64,000 bases of DNA from DMER64 sp964542305 (GTDB lineage: Bacteria > Bacteroidota > Bacteroidia > Bacteroidales > UBA932), in contig CAZITX010000007.1 of assembly GCA_964542305.1 (NCBI GenBank), positions 1 to 64,000 on the forward strand, written 5' to 3'. This document shows positions 1-7,814 of the stretch, one piece after another. Below the pieces are notes generated by a model, which saw nothing but the letters and a program-made list of their open reading frames with translations, ran no database searches and had not been told where the DNA came from. How positions within the stretch are numbered: the first letter of the stretch is position 1; every line of letters starts with the position of its first letter. Made by a program: the position numbers and the translations under genes.

Positions 1-810
1 CGGGTGGGTTATGCCATCCTGGCTTTTATCATACCCTTCTACCTGTTGTTCAGCCGCAAAGCCTACCTGGCCATAAAAGACTACTTGAAACACAATGGAT
101 TTACACGCCATTTGGTGTATCATGTCTACAAAAACCATTTTCTGTTCGGGCAGATGATGATGGACAGGTTTTACATTTTTGCCCGGAAGAAAAACATATT
201 CAAATCCCGGATCACAGATTGGGATGAATTTACGAGTCTACTCAACGGTTCGGGCGGGTTTATCATCTCTGGAGCGCATGTGGGTAATTTTGAGATCTGC
301 GGGTATTTTATGCAACAGGATCTGAAGAAACTCAACGCCGTAGTGTTCGGAGGCGAATCGGCTTTCATACAGGCCAACAGAGCCAGGGCACTTTCAGGGA
401 ACATGGCTGATCTGATACCGGTTTCTGCAGATATGTCCCATCTGTTTGTCATCAAATCTGCACTTGAGAACGGAGATATTGTTAGCATGCCCTGCGACCG
501 TCTTTTCGGGAGTACAAAATCTTTTACCGTACCTTTCCTGGGCAGTCCCGCACAATTCCCAATGGGCGCTTTTATGATGGCTGCACAACTGGGTGTTCCC
601 ATGGTCTCTCTTTACGTGATGAAAGAACCCGGCCTTATGTATCACACTATCTGTAAGACAGTTGAAGTAGACCGTTCACAATATAAAACATCAAGGGATA
701 TCGCCAGGGCATTATGTCAAAACTACGTCCGGCAACTGGAAGAAGTGGTGAAAGCGTACCCGCACCAATGGTTTAATTTTTACAAATTCTGGGATAACGG
801 AACTCTATGA
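1..810 (+). CDS. LpxL/HtrB-like lysophospholipid acyltransferase (5' end outside window)
   Basis: The reading frame is open to the first base, so the true start lies upstream and about 269 codons are visible. The protein resembles the lipid A biosynthesis acyltransferase family (LpxL/HtrB). A hydrophobic N-terminal stretch (AFIIPFYLLF) looks like a membrane anchor, and SGAHVGNFE near residue 90 matches the HxxxxD/E acyltransferase motif (H-V-G-N-F-E). MPCDR and the C-terminal PHQWFNFYKFW are typical of the family. Its stop overlaps the next start by ATGA, so it is cotranscribed with the polyketide-like genes that follow. In aryl polyene clusters such enzymes are thought to add a fatty acyl chain to the polyene or its lipid carrier; that role here is inferred from position. 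Family call firm, substrate unknown. Confidence 0.85.
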   Translation, partial: RVGYAILAFIIPFYLLFSRKAYLAIKDYLKHNGFTRHLVYHVYKNHFLFGQMMMDRFYIFARKKNIFKSRITDWDEFTSLLNGSGGFIISGAHVGNFEICGYFMQQDLKKLNAVVFGGESAFIQANRARALSGNMADLIPVSADMSHLFVIKSALENGDIVSMPCDRLFGSTKSFTVPFLGSPAQFPMGAFMMAAQLGVPMVSLYVMKEPGLMYHTICKTVEVDRSQYKTSRDIARALCQNYVRQLEEVVKAYPHQWFNFYKFWDNGTL

Positions 811-1259
811 TAAAGCCATACAACATATTGGAATTGATACCGCACAGACCTCCTTTTGTTATGGTGGACAAGCTGACGGAATTTGAAGGGTACTATGCGG
901 CTACGGAGATGACCGTTACTGAGGACAACTTATTTTGCCTGAACGGGTATTTTTCAGAAGCCGGAATGATGGAAAACATGGCCCAGACCTGTGCGGCCCG
1001 TCTTGGGTACAAAAGCCTTGACAACGATCTTTCGGTTAAGCTCGGGATCATTGGTGCCGTAAAGGATTTCAATGTGTTTTTCAGACCTGTTCCCGGAGAT
1101 CACCTGGAAACAGGGATATTGATAGAGCACGAGGTGTTTAATGCGATTTTGTTGAAGGCCGAGATCCGTTGCAACGGCAAAATCGCTGCAACAGCGCACA
1201 TGAAACTGTTTTTAACCGACACAGAAAGTCAGCCTTATGAAGAAACCCAACGTACTTAA
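807..1259 (+). CDS. ApeP-like hotdog-fold 3-hydroxyacyl-ACP dehydratase
   Basis: A 150-aa single hotdog domain. IPHRPPFVMVD (residues 11-21) is the N-terminal signature of FabZ/ApeP dehydratases. The usual HFPG..P catalytic loop is not conserved: the stretch around residues 45-62 reads CLNGYFSEAGMMENMAQ, keeping the helix glutamate (E56) but not the histidine. This matches the ApeP-type proteins of aryl polyene clusters more than housekeeping FabZ. The start overlaps the upstream stop (ATGA) and the 3' end overlaps the thioesterase gene by 23 bases, which points to translational coupling. Likely role: dehydration of 3-hydroxyacyl-ACP during polyene extension, perhaps together with the canonical dehydratase at 6721. 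Catalytic competence is uncertain. Confidence 0.8.
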   Translation: MIKPYNILELIPHRPPFVMVDKLTEFEGYYAATEMTVTEDNLFCLNGYFSEAGMMENMAQTCAARLGYKSLDNDLSVKLGIIGAVKDFNVFFRPVPGDHLETGILIEHEVFNAILLKAEIRCNGKIAATAHMKLFLTDTESQPYEETQRT

Positions 1260-1665
1260 GGAAACGAAACAGATTCTGATACGCTTCAGCGAGGTGGATT
1301 CCATGAACATTGTATGGCACGGGTCTTACGTTCAATATTTTGAAGATGCCCGGGAAGCTTTCGGCCGAAAGTATGGACTGACCTACCAGAACTATTTTGA
1401 CAACGGGTTTTATGCGCCGCTGGTAGATATGCAGTTTGAGTTTAAAAATCCGTTGCAATACGGGGATACGGCCCGTATAGAAATTGAATACATACCGGTG
1501 GAAGCCGCAAAAGTGATATTTAAATACCGAATATTCAGGGAAAAAGACAACGCACTGGCTGCCACAGGCAGTACCACACAGGTATTTCTGGACAGCGATT
1601 ACAAACTGGTATTGTACAGTCCCGATTTCTACACTGAATGGAAAAAGAGACACCACGTTATATGA
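1237..1665 (+). CDS. 4HBT/YbgC-type acyl-CoA (acyl-ACP) thioesterase
   Basis: A 142-aa hotdog thioesterase. The segment RFSEVDSMNIVWHGSYVQY (residues about 13-31) is the 4HBT signature; D18 sits at the usual catalytic aspartate and NIVWHGSY replaces the common MGxVyhanY. The length is normal for YbgC/ApeK-like enzymes. The ATG overlaps the dehydratase gene by 23 bases. Thioesterases of this type in aryl polyene/flexirubin clusters probably release or proof-read the polyene chain; the release step here is inferred from context. Family call is firm. Confidence 0.85.
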   Translation: MKKPNVLKETKQILIRFSEVDSMNIVWHGSYVQYFEDAREAFGRKYGLTYQNYFDNGFYAPLVDMQFEFKNPLQYGDTARIEIEYIPVEAAKVIFKYRIFREKDNALAATGSTTQVFLDSDYKLVLYSPDFYTEWKKRHHVI

Positions 1666-2786
1666 TATACAAGCTTTCAGATAACATAATTTCTTCACTG
1701 GGTTTTACCACTACAGCCAATTACCAGGCGGTTCTTGAGGGAAAAAGCGGCATAGCCCCAGGGAAAGATCCGGCCGGTAATGCTATTGCGGTTTCCCGCA
1801 TGGACCCCGGAAAACTGGAAGAAACGTTCCGGGCTGTTTTTAACAAGAAAGAGGAATATACCCTTCCTGAACAAGTCATGCTGCTCTCGGCACATATTGC
1901 AATGGAAGAGGCAGGAATCAGTGCTTCCTCGGTGCGTACCTGTTTTGTACTTTCTTCTACCAAAGGAAATATTCATTTACTGGGTCTCCCCTCCCACGGG
2001 TTTGAAAAGGACAGGGTCCATCTGTGGCACACAGCCGGTTTGCTGGCGGGGTTTTTCGGAAACCCCAATGTACCCGTAACCGTTTCCAATGCCTGCATTT
2101 CTGGAGCATGTGCACAAATCGCAGCCATCCAATTACTGGATCAGGGCAACTACGATCACGTGGTGGTAACGGGCGTGGACCTGGCCCCGGACTTTATTGT
2201 ATCGGGCTTTCAATCTTTTAAATCCCTTGACGGGGAACGTTGCCGCCCCTTTGATGCCCGCAGAAAAGGATTGAACCTTGGCGAGGCGGCTGCCACCATC
2301 GTTTACGGAAAAGAAAAACAACCGGGTATTGCGCTGGTCAGCGGAAGCATCCGGAACGATGCCAACCATATTTCCGGACCTTCACGAACAGGCGAAGGAC
2401 TTTTCCGGGCTTTGAAAACTGCTTTAGGAAACTTGCCTGCCGGTGAAATTGCTTTTATTAGTGCACACGGAACGGCAACGCCTTATAACGACCAGATGGA
2501 AGCAATCGCTTTTTCCCGTGCAGGACTGGAGTCCACTCCTGTCTTCAGCCTGAAGGCACAATTTGGACATACCCTTGGGGCTGCGGGCATTCTGGAGTCC
2601 GTTATTGCCACCAAAGCACTGGAACAGGGATTGATCTTGCCTTCGTCAGGCTATGAACAACCCGGAATTGAGGGAGCAATAAACGTCTCCACTACCCTTT
2701 CAAAAACGGACAAAAGATTCTGTTTAAAAACCTTGTCCGGGTTCGGCGGTTGCAATGCCGTCCTGTTATTTGAGAATGCCTTATGA
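1662..2786 (+). CDS. Beta-ketoacyl-ACP synthase (KAS II-like, catalytic)
   Basis: A thiolase-fold ketosynthase of 374 aa if it starts at the ATG whose ATGA overlaps the thioesterase stop. An in-frame ATG at 1638 would add eight residues, but the ATGA junction and the MIYKLSDNIISSLGF start fit the family better. The catalytic triad is intact: C145 in NACISGACAQ, H269 in SAHGTATPYND and H303 in QFGHTLGAAG. It is slightly shorter than FabF (about 410 aa). The next gene overlaps by ATGA and encodes a short ketosynthase-like protein without cysteine, so the two may form a KS/chain-length-factor-like pair. Role: condensation with malonyl-ACP during polyene synthesis, by family and context. Confidence 0.9.
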   Translation: MIYKLSDNIISSLGFTTTANYQAVLEGKSGIAPGKDPAGNAIAVSRMDPGKLEETFRAVFNKKEEYTLPEQVMLLSAHIAMEEAGISASSVRTCFVLSSTKGNIHLLGLPSHGFEKDRVHLWHTAGLLAGFFGNPNVPVTVSNACISGACAQIAAIQLLDQGNYDHVVVTGVDLAPDFIVSGFQSFKSLDGERCRPFDARRKGLNLGEAAATIVYGKEKQPGIALVSGSIRNDANHISGPSRTGEGLFRALKTALGNLPAGEIAFISAHGTATPYNDQMEAIAFSRAGLESTPVFSLKAQFGHTLGAAGILESVIATKALEQGLILPSSGYEQPGIEGAINVSTTLSKTDKRFCLKTLSGFGGCNAVLLFENAL

Positions 2787-3394
2787 AGAGAATAACCTCA
2801 TATTGCCGCATAACAGACCAGCAGGTTATCCTGAACGGAAAAGAGCTTGAGATATCCTTTTCAGGCGACCCGGGATCTGCGCGTCTGACGGAAATATACC
2901 GGTACCTGGATGTGAAATACCCCAAGTTTCACAAGATGGACAACCTGTCCAAGGCCGGATTTTTGGCTTCCGAAATAGTATTGCGTTCCCTGGATTACGA
3001 TAGCGAAACACCTGACGGATCGACTTCCGTGGTATTTGCGAACAGAAGTGCTTCATTGGACGATGACAAACGTTTCCAGGAGACCATTGATCCCGACAAT
3101 TATTATCCCAGTCCGGCAGTTTTCGTGTACACACTTCCCAATATAGTAACAGGTGAAGTTGCCATCCGGAACAAGATCCTGGGAGAAACATCTTTTTTTA
3201 TCCTGGAGGATTTTGATGCGGAAAAAATACATATATTTATAGAATGGGCTTTTTCGTCACCCGGTATCAACCGCGTTTTGTGCGGATGGACAGAATACCT
3301 GGACGGTCTTTGTGACGTGCTGGTTATGATGGTGGAAAAAGAAAGTCCTAAAGGAATGGATTACAACATATTAAATATTAACCAACTTTATTAA
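2783..3394 (+). CDS. Short ketosynthase-like protein lacking catalytic residues (CLF-like)
   Basis: A 203-aa protein resembling the N-terminal half of beta-ketoacyl synthases: SLDYDS followed by a SVVFANRSAS strand, then PSPAVFVYTLPNIVTGEVAIRN split by the substrate-cavity turn, and GETSFFI where the nucleophile elbow would be. No cysteine is present at the elbow, and the C-terminal half with the two histidines is missing. The reading frame is clean and coupled by ATGA to the preceding ketosynthase, so it looks like a dedicated short family rather than a decayed gene. Such proteins occur in Bacteroidota flexirubin/aryl-polyene clusters; a non-catalytic partner role is my inference. Confidence 0.7.
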   Translation: MKRITSYCRITDQQVILNGKELEISFSGDPGSARLTEIYRYLDVKYPKFHKMDNLSKAGFLASEIVLRSLDYDSETPDGSTSVVFANRSASLDDDKRFQETIDPDNYYPSPAVFVYTLPNIVTGEVAIRNKILGETSFFILEDFDAEKIHIFIEWAFSSPGINRVLCGWTEYLDGLCDVLVMMVEKESPKGMDYNILNINQLY

Positions 3395-3401
3395 AACTAA
3401 C

Positions 3402-3659
3402 ATGGAAGAGTTGATTTTAGAATTGAAAAAACAGATCATCGAAGCGTTAAACCTGGAAGACATTACACCCGATAACATAGATACGAATGCCCCTTTGTTT
3501 GTAGAAGGATTGGGCCTTGATTCTATAGATGCACTGGAACTGATCGTGCTGATGGAAAAAAATTACGGGATCAAATTGGAAGATCCCGGTAAAAGCAAGG
3601 AGATTTTTAAATCCGTAGCTACTATGGCGGAATACATCCAGGAACATCGCACAAAATAA
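3402..3659 (+). CDS. Acyl carrier protein
   Basis: An 85-aa acidic protein with the ACP signature GLGLDSIDALEL; S41 is the predicted 4'-phosphopantetheine attachment site. The length is normal. It starts 8 bases after the preceding stop and lies between the two ketosynthase gene pairs, so it is the likely dedicated carrier for this pathway and distinct from housekeeping AcpP. Only one ACP is visible in the window, although aryl polyene clusters often have two; a second could lie upstream of the window edge. Confidence 0.95.
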   Translation: MEELILELKKQIIEALNLEDITPDNIDTNAPLFVEGLGLDSIDALELIVLMEKNYGIKLEDPGKSKEIFKSVATMAEYIQEHRTK

Positions 3660-3667
3660 TTTTCCTT

Positions 3668-4867
3668 ATGGAAAAAATATTTGTAACGGGGTTTGGGATC
3701 ATTACGTCACTGGGGGCCGGCACTGCTGACACCCTGGACTCCCTGCACCGTCGTAAAAGCGGGATTGGTCGTTTGCGCTGGCTGGAAACCATGCATTCAC
3801 ACCTTCCCTGTGCCGAAATACCATTCAGTACAGATGAATTACGTCGTATGGCAGGTGTACCACAGGAGCAAATGACCACCCGGACCTCCCTGATGGGTAT
3901 CATCGCCCTGGGAGAAGCTTTGGAAATGGCAGGTATCAGGAAAAACAATTCTCTGAACCCGGTGCTGATATCGGGAACAACTGTGGGAGGTATGGAAAAT
4001 ACAGAGAAGTTTTTCCTAAAGATGCTCACACCTGACACAACCTACGACGATTACATCCTGTCACACGATTGCGGTGTTTGTACACAAATGATAGCAGATC
4101 ATTACGGGGGTTTTGATATGCTTTCCACGCTTTCCACGGCCTGTTCATCGGCAGCCAATGCATTGATCATGGGAGCCGATATGATCCGTACCGGAAGGAC
4201 CTCCGTGGCCGTTGTGGGTGGCAGTGAATGCCTTTCAAAATTCCACCTGAACGGATTCAATACACTCAAGATCCTGGATAAGGAGCCCTGCAGGCCTTTT
4301 GACGATACACGTGCCGGTCTGAACCTGGGAGAAGGAGCCGCATACCTGGTTCTTGAATCAGAAACATCAGTAAAAGCCCGGGGAGTTAAGCCTCTGTGTC
4401 TGGTAGCCGGATACGGCAATGCCTGTGATGCTTACCACCAGACGGCTTCTTCGCCGAAAGGTGACGGAGCCGTGCTTTCCATGACAAAAGCACTGAAAGA
4501 AGCAGGACTTAAGCCGGAAGACATAGACTATGTAAACGCACACGGAACAGGGACTCCCAACAACGATGAAAGTGAAGGCAAAGCCCTTATGCGCGTTTTC
4601 GGAGCCGATAGCGTTCCTCCTGTATCTTCTACCAAATCGTATACCGGACATACCACCAGTGCGGCCGGGAGCGTGGAATCTGTGATCTCCATACTGGCCA
4701 TGTTGAACGATTTTCTGCCGGTTAACCTGAATTACAAAAATCCGATGGAGATGTTATCCTTCCGTCCTGTAACCGATGAAAAACCGCCCCGGCCCATTCG
4801 CCATGTTATGACCAATTCATTTGGGTTCGGAGGGAATGACACCACATGCATTTTTTCTAAAATCTAA
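3668..4867 (+). CDS. Beta-ketoacyl-ACP synthase II (FabF-like, catalytic)
   Basis: A full-length 399-aa KAS II. The active-site cysteine is C159 in STACSSAANAL. The histidines are H292 in NAHGTGTPNND and H328 in YTGHTTSAAG, and the C-terminal glycine loop SFGFGGND is intact. It begins 8 bases after the ACP stop. It is probably the main condensing enzyme of the cluster. The downstream gene (5-base gap) encodes a ketosynthase homologue with serine at the nucleophile elbow, so these two could form a KS-CLF heterodimer like ApeO-ApeC of the E. coli aryl polyene system; that pairing is inferred. Confidence 0.93.
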   Translation: MEKIFVTGFGIITSLGAGTADTLDSLHRRKSGIGRLRWLETMHSHLPCAEIPFSTDELRRMAGVPQEQMTTRTSLMGIIALGEALEMAGIRKNNSLNPVLISGTTVGGMENTEKFFLKMLTPDTTYDDYILSHDCGVCTQMIADHYGGFDMLSTLSTACSSAANALIMGADMIRTGRTSVAVVGGSECLSKFHLNGFNTLKILDKEPCRPFDDTRAGLNLGEGAAYLVLESETSVKARGVKPLCLVAGYGNACDAYHQTASSPKGDGAVLSMTKALKEAGLKPEDIDYVNAHGTGTPNNDESEGKALMRVFGADSVPPVSSTKSYTGHTTSAAGSVESVISILAMLNDFLPVNLNYKNPMEMLSFRPVTDEKPPRPIRHVMTNSFGFGGNDTTCIFSKI

Positions 4868-4872
4868 CCATT

Positions 4873-5766
4873 ATGGCCGTATACATACAGGCAGCAGCAC
4901 AAATATCAGTACAAAATCCACTCTGTGACGACTGGCTGGATAACCCTGTTTCCTACGATGTTCCTTTCCAGCGTTCCATTGAAGCAGATTACAAACGTTT
5001 TCTGGATCCCGTTGCCTCCAGGCGAATGGGGAAAATTTTGAAAAGGGCCATAGCCACTTCCATGACCGTTGTGGAAGCCACCGGGATCAAAGATCCGGAT
5101 GCCATTATTGTAGGGACGGGCCTGGGATGCCTGGAGACCACGGAGAAATTTATGATGGCAATGCTTGAGGAAGGGGAAGAATTCCTCCAACCCACTAATT
5201 TTATCAATTCCACACACAATACCATCAGTTCACACATTGCCGTTCATCTGAAATGTACCGGTTACAACAGTACTTACGTACATTTGGGCATTTCTTTTGA
5301 AAGTGCTTTGCTGGATGCCTTTATGCAATTTCAGCTGGGCAGGATCAAAAGTGCTTTGGTGGGAGGTTTTGACGAGATGATCCCCAATTATTTCAAAGTT
5401 CTGGACAAAGTGGGATTCTGGGAAGGGAAAATGGCCGGGGAAACCGCAGTCAGTTTCATGCTGGCGGATTCTCCGGGAAAAAACCCGATGGCCTGTATCA
5501 ATGAAGTCATCTTGCTGCACAACCCTACCAAAGAACGTATTGAAAAAGCCATACAGGAAATATCAAACAAGTTGGGAATATCCCGGGAAAACTGGACAAC
5601 GCCTCCTTCGGTTAAGCCACTCTTTGGGGAATCCTTCAGCAATCACGCTTACGACGTGTATGCAGCTGCCGTTAAAATACAGCGCGGTTTATTACCTGAC
5701 AACGTGTTGCTGATCAATAATTACGGGAATACTGAAACCTCATTGATATTTATGACAAAATGCTAA
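4873..5766 (+). CDS. Ketosynthase-like chain-length-factor homologue (no active-site Cys)
   Basis: A 297-aa protein with the N-terminal ketosynthase layout. DPDAIIVGTGLGCLETTEKF matches the first strand region and NFINSTHNTISSHIAVHLK the dimer-interface helix. The nucleophile elbow reads HLGISFESALLDA (about residues 137-149), with serine/isoleucine in place of cysteine. The second half is shortened and lacks the HGTGT and GHT motifs but ends with a recognisable YGNTETS loop. These losses fit a non-catalytic partner. Its position directly after the catalytic KAS II supports a heterodimer. Its own stop overlaps the start of the membrane-protein gene by 7 bases. Confidence 0.8.
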   Translation: MAVYIQAAAQISVQNPLCDDWLDNPVSYDVPFQRSIEADYKRFLDPVASRRMGKILKRAIATSMTVVEATGIKDPDAIIVGTGLGCLETTEKFMMAMLEEGEEFLQPTNFINSTHNTISSHIAVHLKCTGYNSTYVHLGISFESALLDAFMQFQLGRIKSALVGGFDEMIPNYFKVLDKVGFWEGKMAGETAVSFMLADSPGKNPMACINEVILLHNPTKERIEKAIQEISNKLGISRENWTTPPSVKPLFGESFSNHAYDVYAAAVKIQRGLLPDNVLLINNYGNTETSLIFMTKC

Positions 5767-6116
5767 AATTCATACTTTTGTCGCTTACTCAAACCATATT
5801 GCTGGCATCCGGACAAGTATGCCTGAAAATTTCCATGCAACATATGGAAAAATTCAGCTTTACCTGGACCTATTTCAAACATTTGTTTACCAACTGGTAC
5901 TTTGCTCTGACGGGACTGCTTTTTGCATCCGCCACTATCTTGTGGATGTATATTTTAAAACATTATCCCTTCTCGATTGCTTACCCCATTACCAGTTTTG
6001 CCTATGTATTCGGTATGCTGGCAGCCTTTTTTATTTTTAAGGAAGCGATCCCGCCAACACGCTGGATCGGAGTGGTTTTGATAGTTGCAGGAGTATTTTT
6101 CCTTCTTAAACAATAG
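5760..6116 (+). CDS. Small EamA/SMR-like membrane protein (four TM segments)
   Basis: A 118-aa very hydrophobic protein with about four predicted membrane spans: near residues 3-22, 43-65, 70-90 and 98-117. The segment YPFSIAYPITSFAYVFGMLAAFFIFKE split across spans 3-4 and the closing GVVLIVAGVFFL resemble one EamA/ArnE-type half-transporter. Overlap with the preceding gene places it in the pigment operon. A role in moving a polyene-lipid or sugar-lipid intermediate across the inner membrane is possible but only inferred. Confidence 0.75.
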   Translation: MLKFILLSLTQTILLASGQVCLKISMQHMEKFSFTWTYFKHLFTNWYFALTGLLFASATILWMYILKHYPFSIAYPITSFAYVFGMLAAFFIFKEAIPPTRWIGVVLIVAGVFFLLKQ

Positions 6117-6119
6117 TCT

Positions 6120-6734
6120 ATGCTGAATATCCTTGTTTCCTTGTTTTTTTCACTTCCGGCTGTTTTTCCCGTAACACAGGAGCTGTCGACGGATATGCGT
6201 ACTGCATTAAAAGAAGTCACTACTCTTACATGTGATTTTCAGCAGGAAAGGGAAGTATCTGTATTGACTGAAAAAGGAATTTCACGGGGCAGACTGGTTT
6301 ATCAAAAAGATGTTGGCCTGCTCTGGCAATACAATATGCCGGATCATTCCGGTTTTTTGTTCAGGAACAACGAACTGGTGTTATTTGGGAAAGATGGAAA
6401 GCCTGTAGCTGATAACGGAGCCGGAGGCCTGTTCCGGAACATAGGCAATATTTTACTGATGGGACTTAACGGAGATATCCTGGATGAAAATGAAGATTTC
6501 AGAACTCAATACGTAAATGAAAGTGACTACATACATGTGAAACTGGTGCCTGTTAAACGCGAAATGAAACGGATTCTTTCGGAACTGGAACTTTTTTTCC
6601 GTAAAGAAGATTATAGGATCCAGACGGTAGTCATCCATGAGGCATCCGGCGATAAAACTACGGTTCGTATGGGCAATATGCTTATTAACGTACCTGTTGA
6701 AGATAAAATGTTTCATTCTTATGTTTCTAAATGA
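6120..6734 (+). CDS. LolA-like outer-membrane lipoprotein carrier
   Basis: A 204-aa exported protein. The hydrophobic N-terminus (NILVSLFFSLPAVFPVT) is a likely signal peptide, followed by the LolA signature of CDFQQEREVSVL and a SRGRLVYQKDVGLLWQY segment. LolA homologues inside aryl polyene and flexirubin clusters are thought to carry the lipid-like product through the periplasm, not general lipoproteins; that is family and context knowledge. The gene begins 3 bases after the preceding stop and overlaps the dehydratase gene by 14 bases. Confidence 0.85.
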   Translation: MLNILVSLFFSLPAVFPVTQELSTDMRTALKEVTTLTCDFQQEREVSVLTEKGISRGRLVYQKDVGLLWQYNMPDHSGFLFRNNELVLFGKDGKPVADNGAGGLFRNIGNILLMGLNGDILDENEDFRTQYVNESDYIHVKLVPVKREMKRILSELELFFRKEDYRIQTVVIHEASGDKTTVRMGNMLINVPVEDKMFHSYVSK

Positions 6735-7098
6735 TCTGTACCATATAATCACAATAGACAACCGGGAAGAAGAACGTGTTATCACGGTGCGTCTGAATCC
6801 GGAACACAGGATATACAGTGCACATTTCCCCGGAAATCCAATTACTCCGGGTGCCTGTCTTATGGAAATGGCCCGGGAACTGGCATCGGTTGTTCTGGAT
6901 AAGGAACTCCTCCTGGAAAATGCCGACAATGTAAAATTTCTGAAAGGTATCCACCCAGGAGAACACCCCCTAATAGTTTTCAGGTTGCAAATAAAAGTAC
7001 TCGGGAACCGCACATGGAAAGTCAGAACCGAGATAATGGAAGGGGAAACAATAATGACCCGAATGAATTTATGCCTGAAAGAGACGATATCTGCATAA
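6721..7098 (+). CDS. FabA/FabZ-type 3-hydroxyacyl-ACP dehydratase (canonical motif)
   Basis: A 125-aa hotdog protein starting at the ATG giving MFLNDLYHII; a longer frame from 6637 would lie mostly inside lolA and is unlikely. It carries the canonical FabZ-type loop HFPGNPITPG (H35) and the helix glutamate E49 in CLMEMA, so it should be catalytically active. The paired dehydratase at 807 lacks the HFPG histidine, so this is the better candidate for introducing polyene double bonds. It overlaps lolA by 14 bases and the glycosyltransferase gene by 28 bases. Confidence 0.85.
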   Translation: MFLNDLYHIITIDNREEERVITVRLNPEHRIYSAHFPGNPITPGACLMEMARELASVVLDKELLLENADNVKFLKGIHPGEHPLIVFRLQIKVLGNRTWKVRTEIMEGETIMTRMNLCLKETISA

Positions 7099-7814
7099 TT
7101 ATTCCAACGTACAACAATGCGTCCACTCTACTCCGCGTTATTGATGAAACACTGGGGTACAGCAAGCGATTGATAGTGGTAAACGACGGTTCCACAGACG
7201 ATACCGTGGAATTGCTCAGAAGCATGGCCTATAAGCCTGATATCATCTCATACAGTGAAAACAAGGGAAAAGGTTACGCACTCAAACGTGCTTTTTCTTT
7301 TGCATTGGCAAGGGGGTATCGTTATGCCATCACCCTGGATGCCGACGGGCAGCATTATCCTTCTGAAATACCACGCTTCCTGGAAGCTCTTGAAAAGAAT
7401 CCCGGAGCCGTGATAGTGGGAAGCCGCATGCTTAAACAGGAGAATATGCCCAGGGAAAATACATTTGCCAACCGCTTTTCCAATTTTTGGTTCGCATTGC
7501 AGACTTTCAGAAAGCTTCCCGATACCCAGACAGGGTTCAGACTATATCCCCTGTACCGGATGAAGAAAATGCACTTGTACACGACCCGTTACGAAACAGA
7601 GCTGGAAATACTGGTCAGACTGGCCTGGAAACGGGTCACGATAATACCCTTGCCCATCAGGGTTTTTTATGCACCGGCCGGCGAAAGAATTACCCATTTT
7701 CGTAAAGGAAAAGATTTCTTTCGAATAAGTATACTCAACACCATCCTGACCATTTCCGCATTATTTTACGGTTATCCTTCAATGCTTTTCAGATCATGGT
7801 TCAAACGTTCCTGA
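7071..7814 (+). CDS. Glycosyltransferase family 2 (DPM-synthase-like)
   Basis: A 248-aa GT-A fold enzyme. The start is placed at MPERDDICIIIPTYN, because the upstream in-frame extension is low-complexity and lies within the preceding gene. IIIPTYNNAST, VVNDGSTDDT and the nucleotide-binding TLDADGQHYP (DxD) are all present, followed by GSRM and the PDTQTGFRLYPLY acceptor-site region typical of dolichyl-phosphate-mannose-synthase-like GT2 enzymes. A hydrophobic patch sits near the C-terminus. In aryl polyene clusters a GT2 is thought to glycosylate the polyene or its lipid anchor. It ends 19 bases inside the transporter gene. Confidence 0.88.
   Translation: MPERDDICIIIPTYNNASTLLRVIDETLGYSKRLIVVNDGSTDDTVELLRSMAYKPDIISYSENKGKGYALKRAFSFALARGYRYAITLDADGQHYPSEIPRFLEALEKNPGAVIVGSRMLKQENMPRENTFANRFSNFWFALQTFRKLPDTQTGFRLYPLYRMKKMHLYTTRYETELEILVRLAWKRVTIIPLPIRVFYAPAGERITHFRKGKDFFRISILNTILTISALFYGYPSMLFRSWFKRS

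Noticed and set aside
2783..3394. Short ketosynthase-like gene as a pseudogene
   Set aside because: The frame is intact, coupled by ATGA, and followed normally by the ACP gene; loss of cysteine and the C-terminal half fits a dedicated family better than decay.
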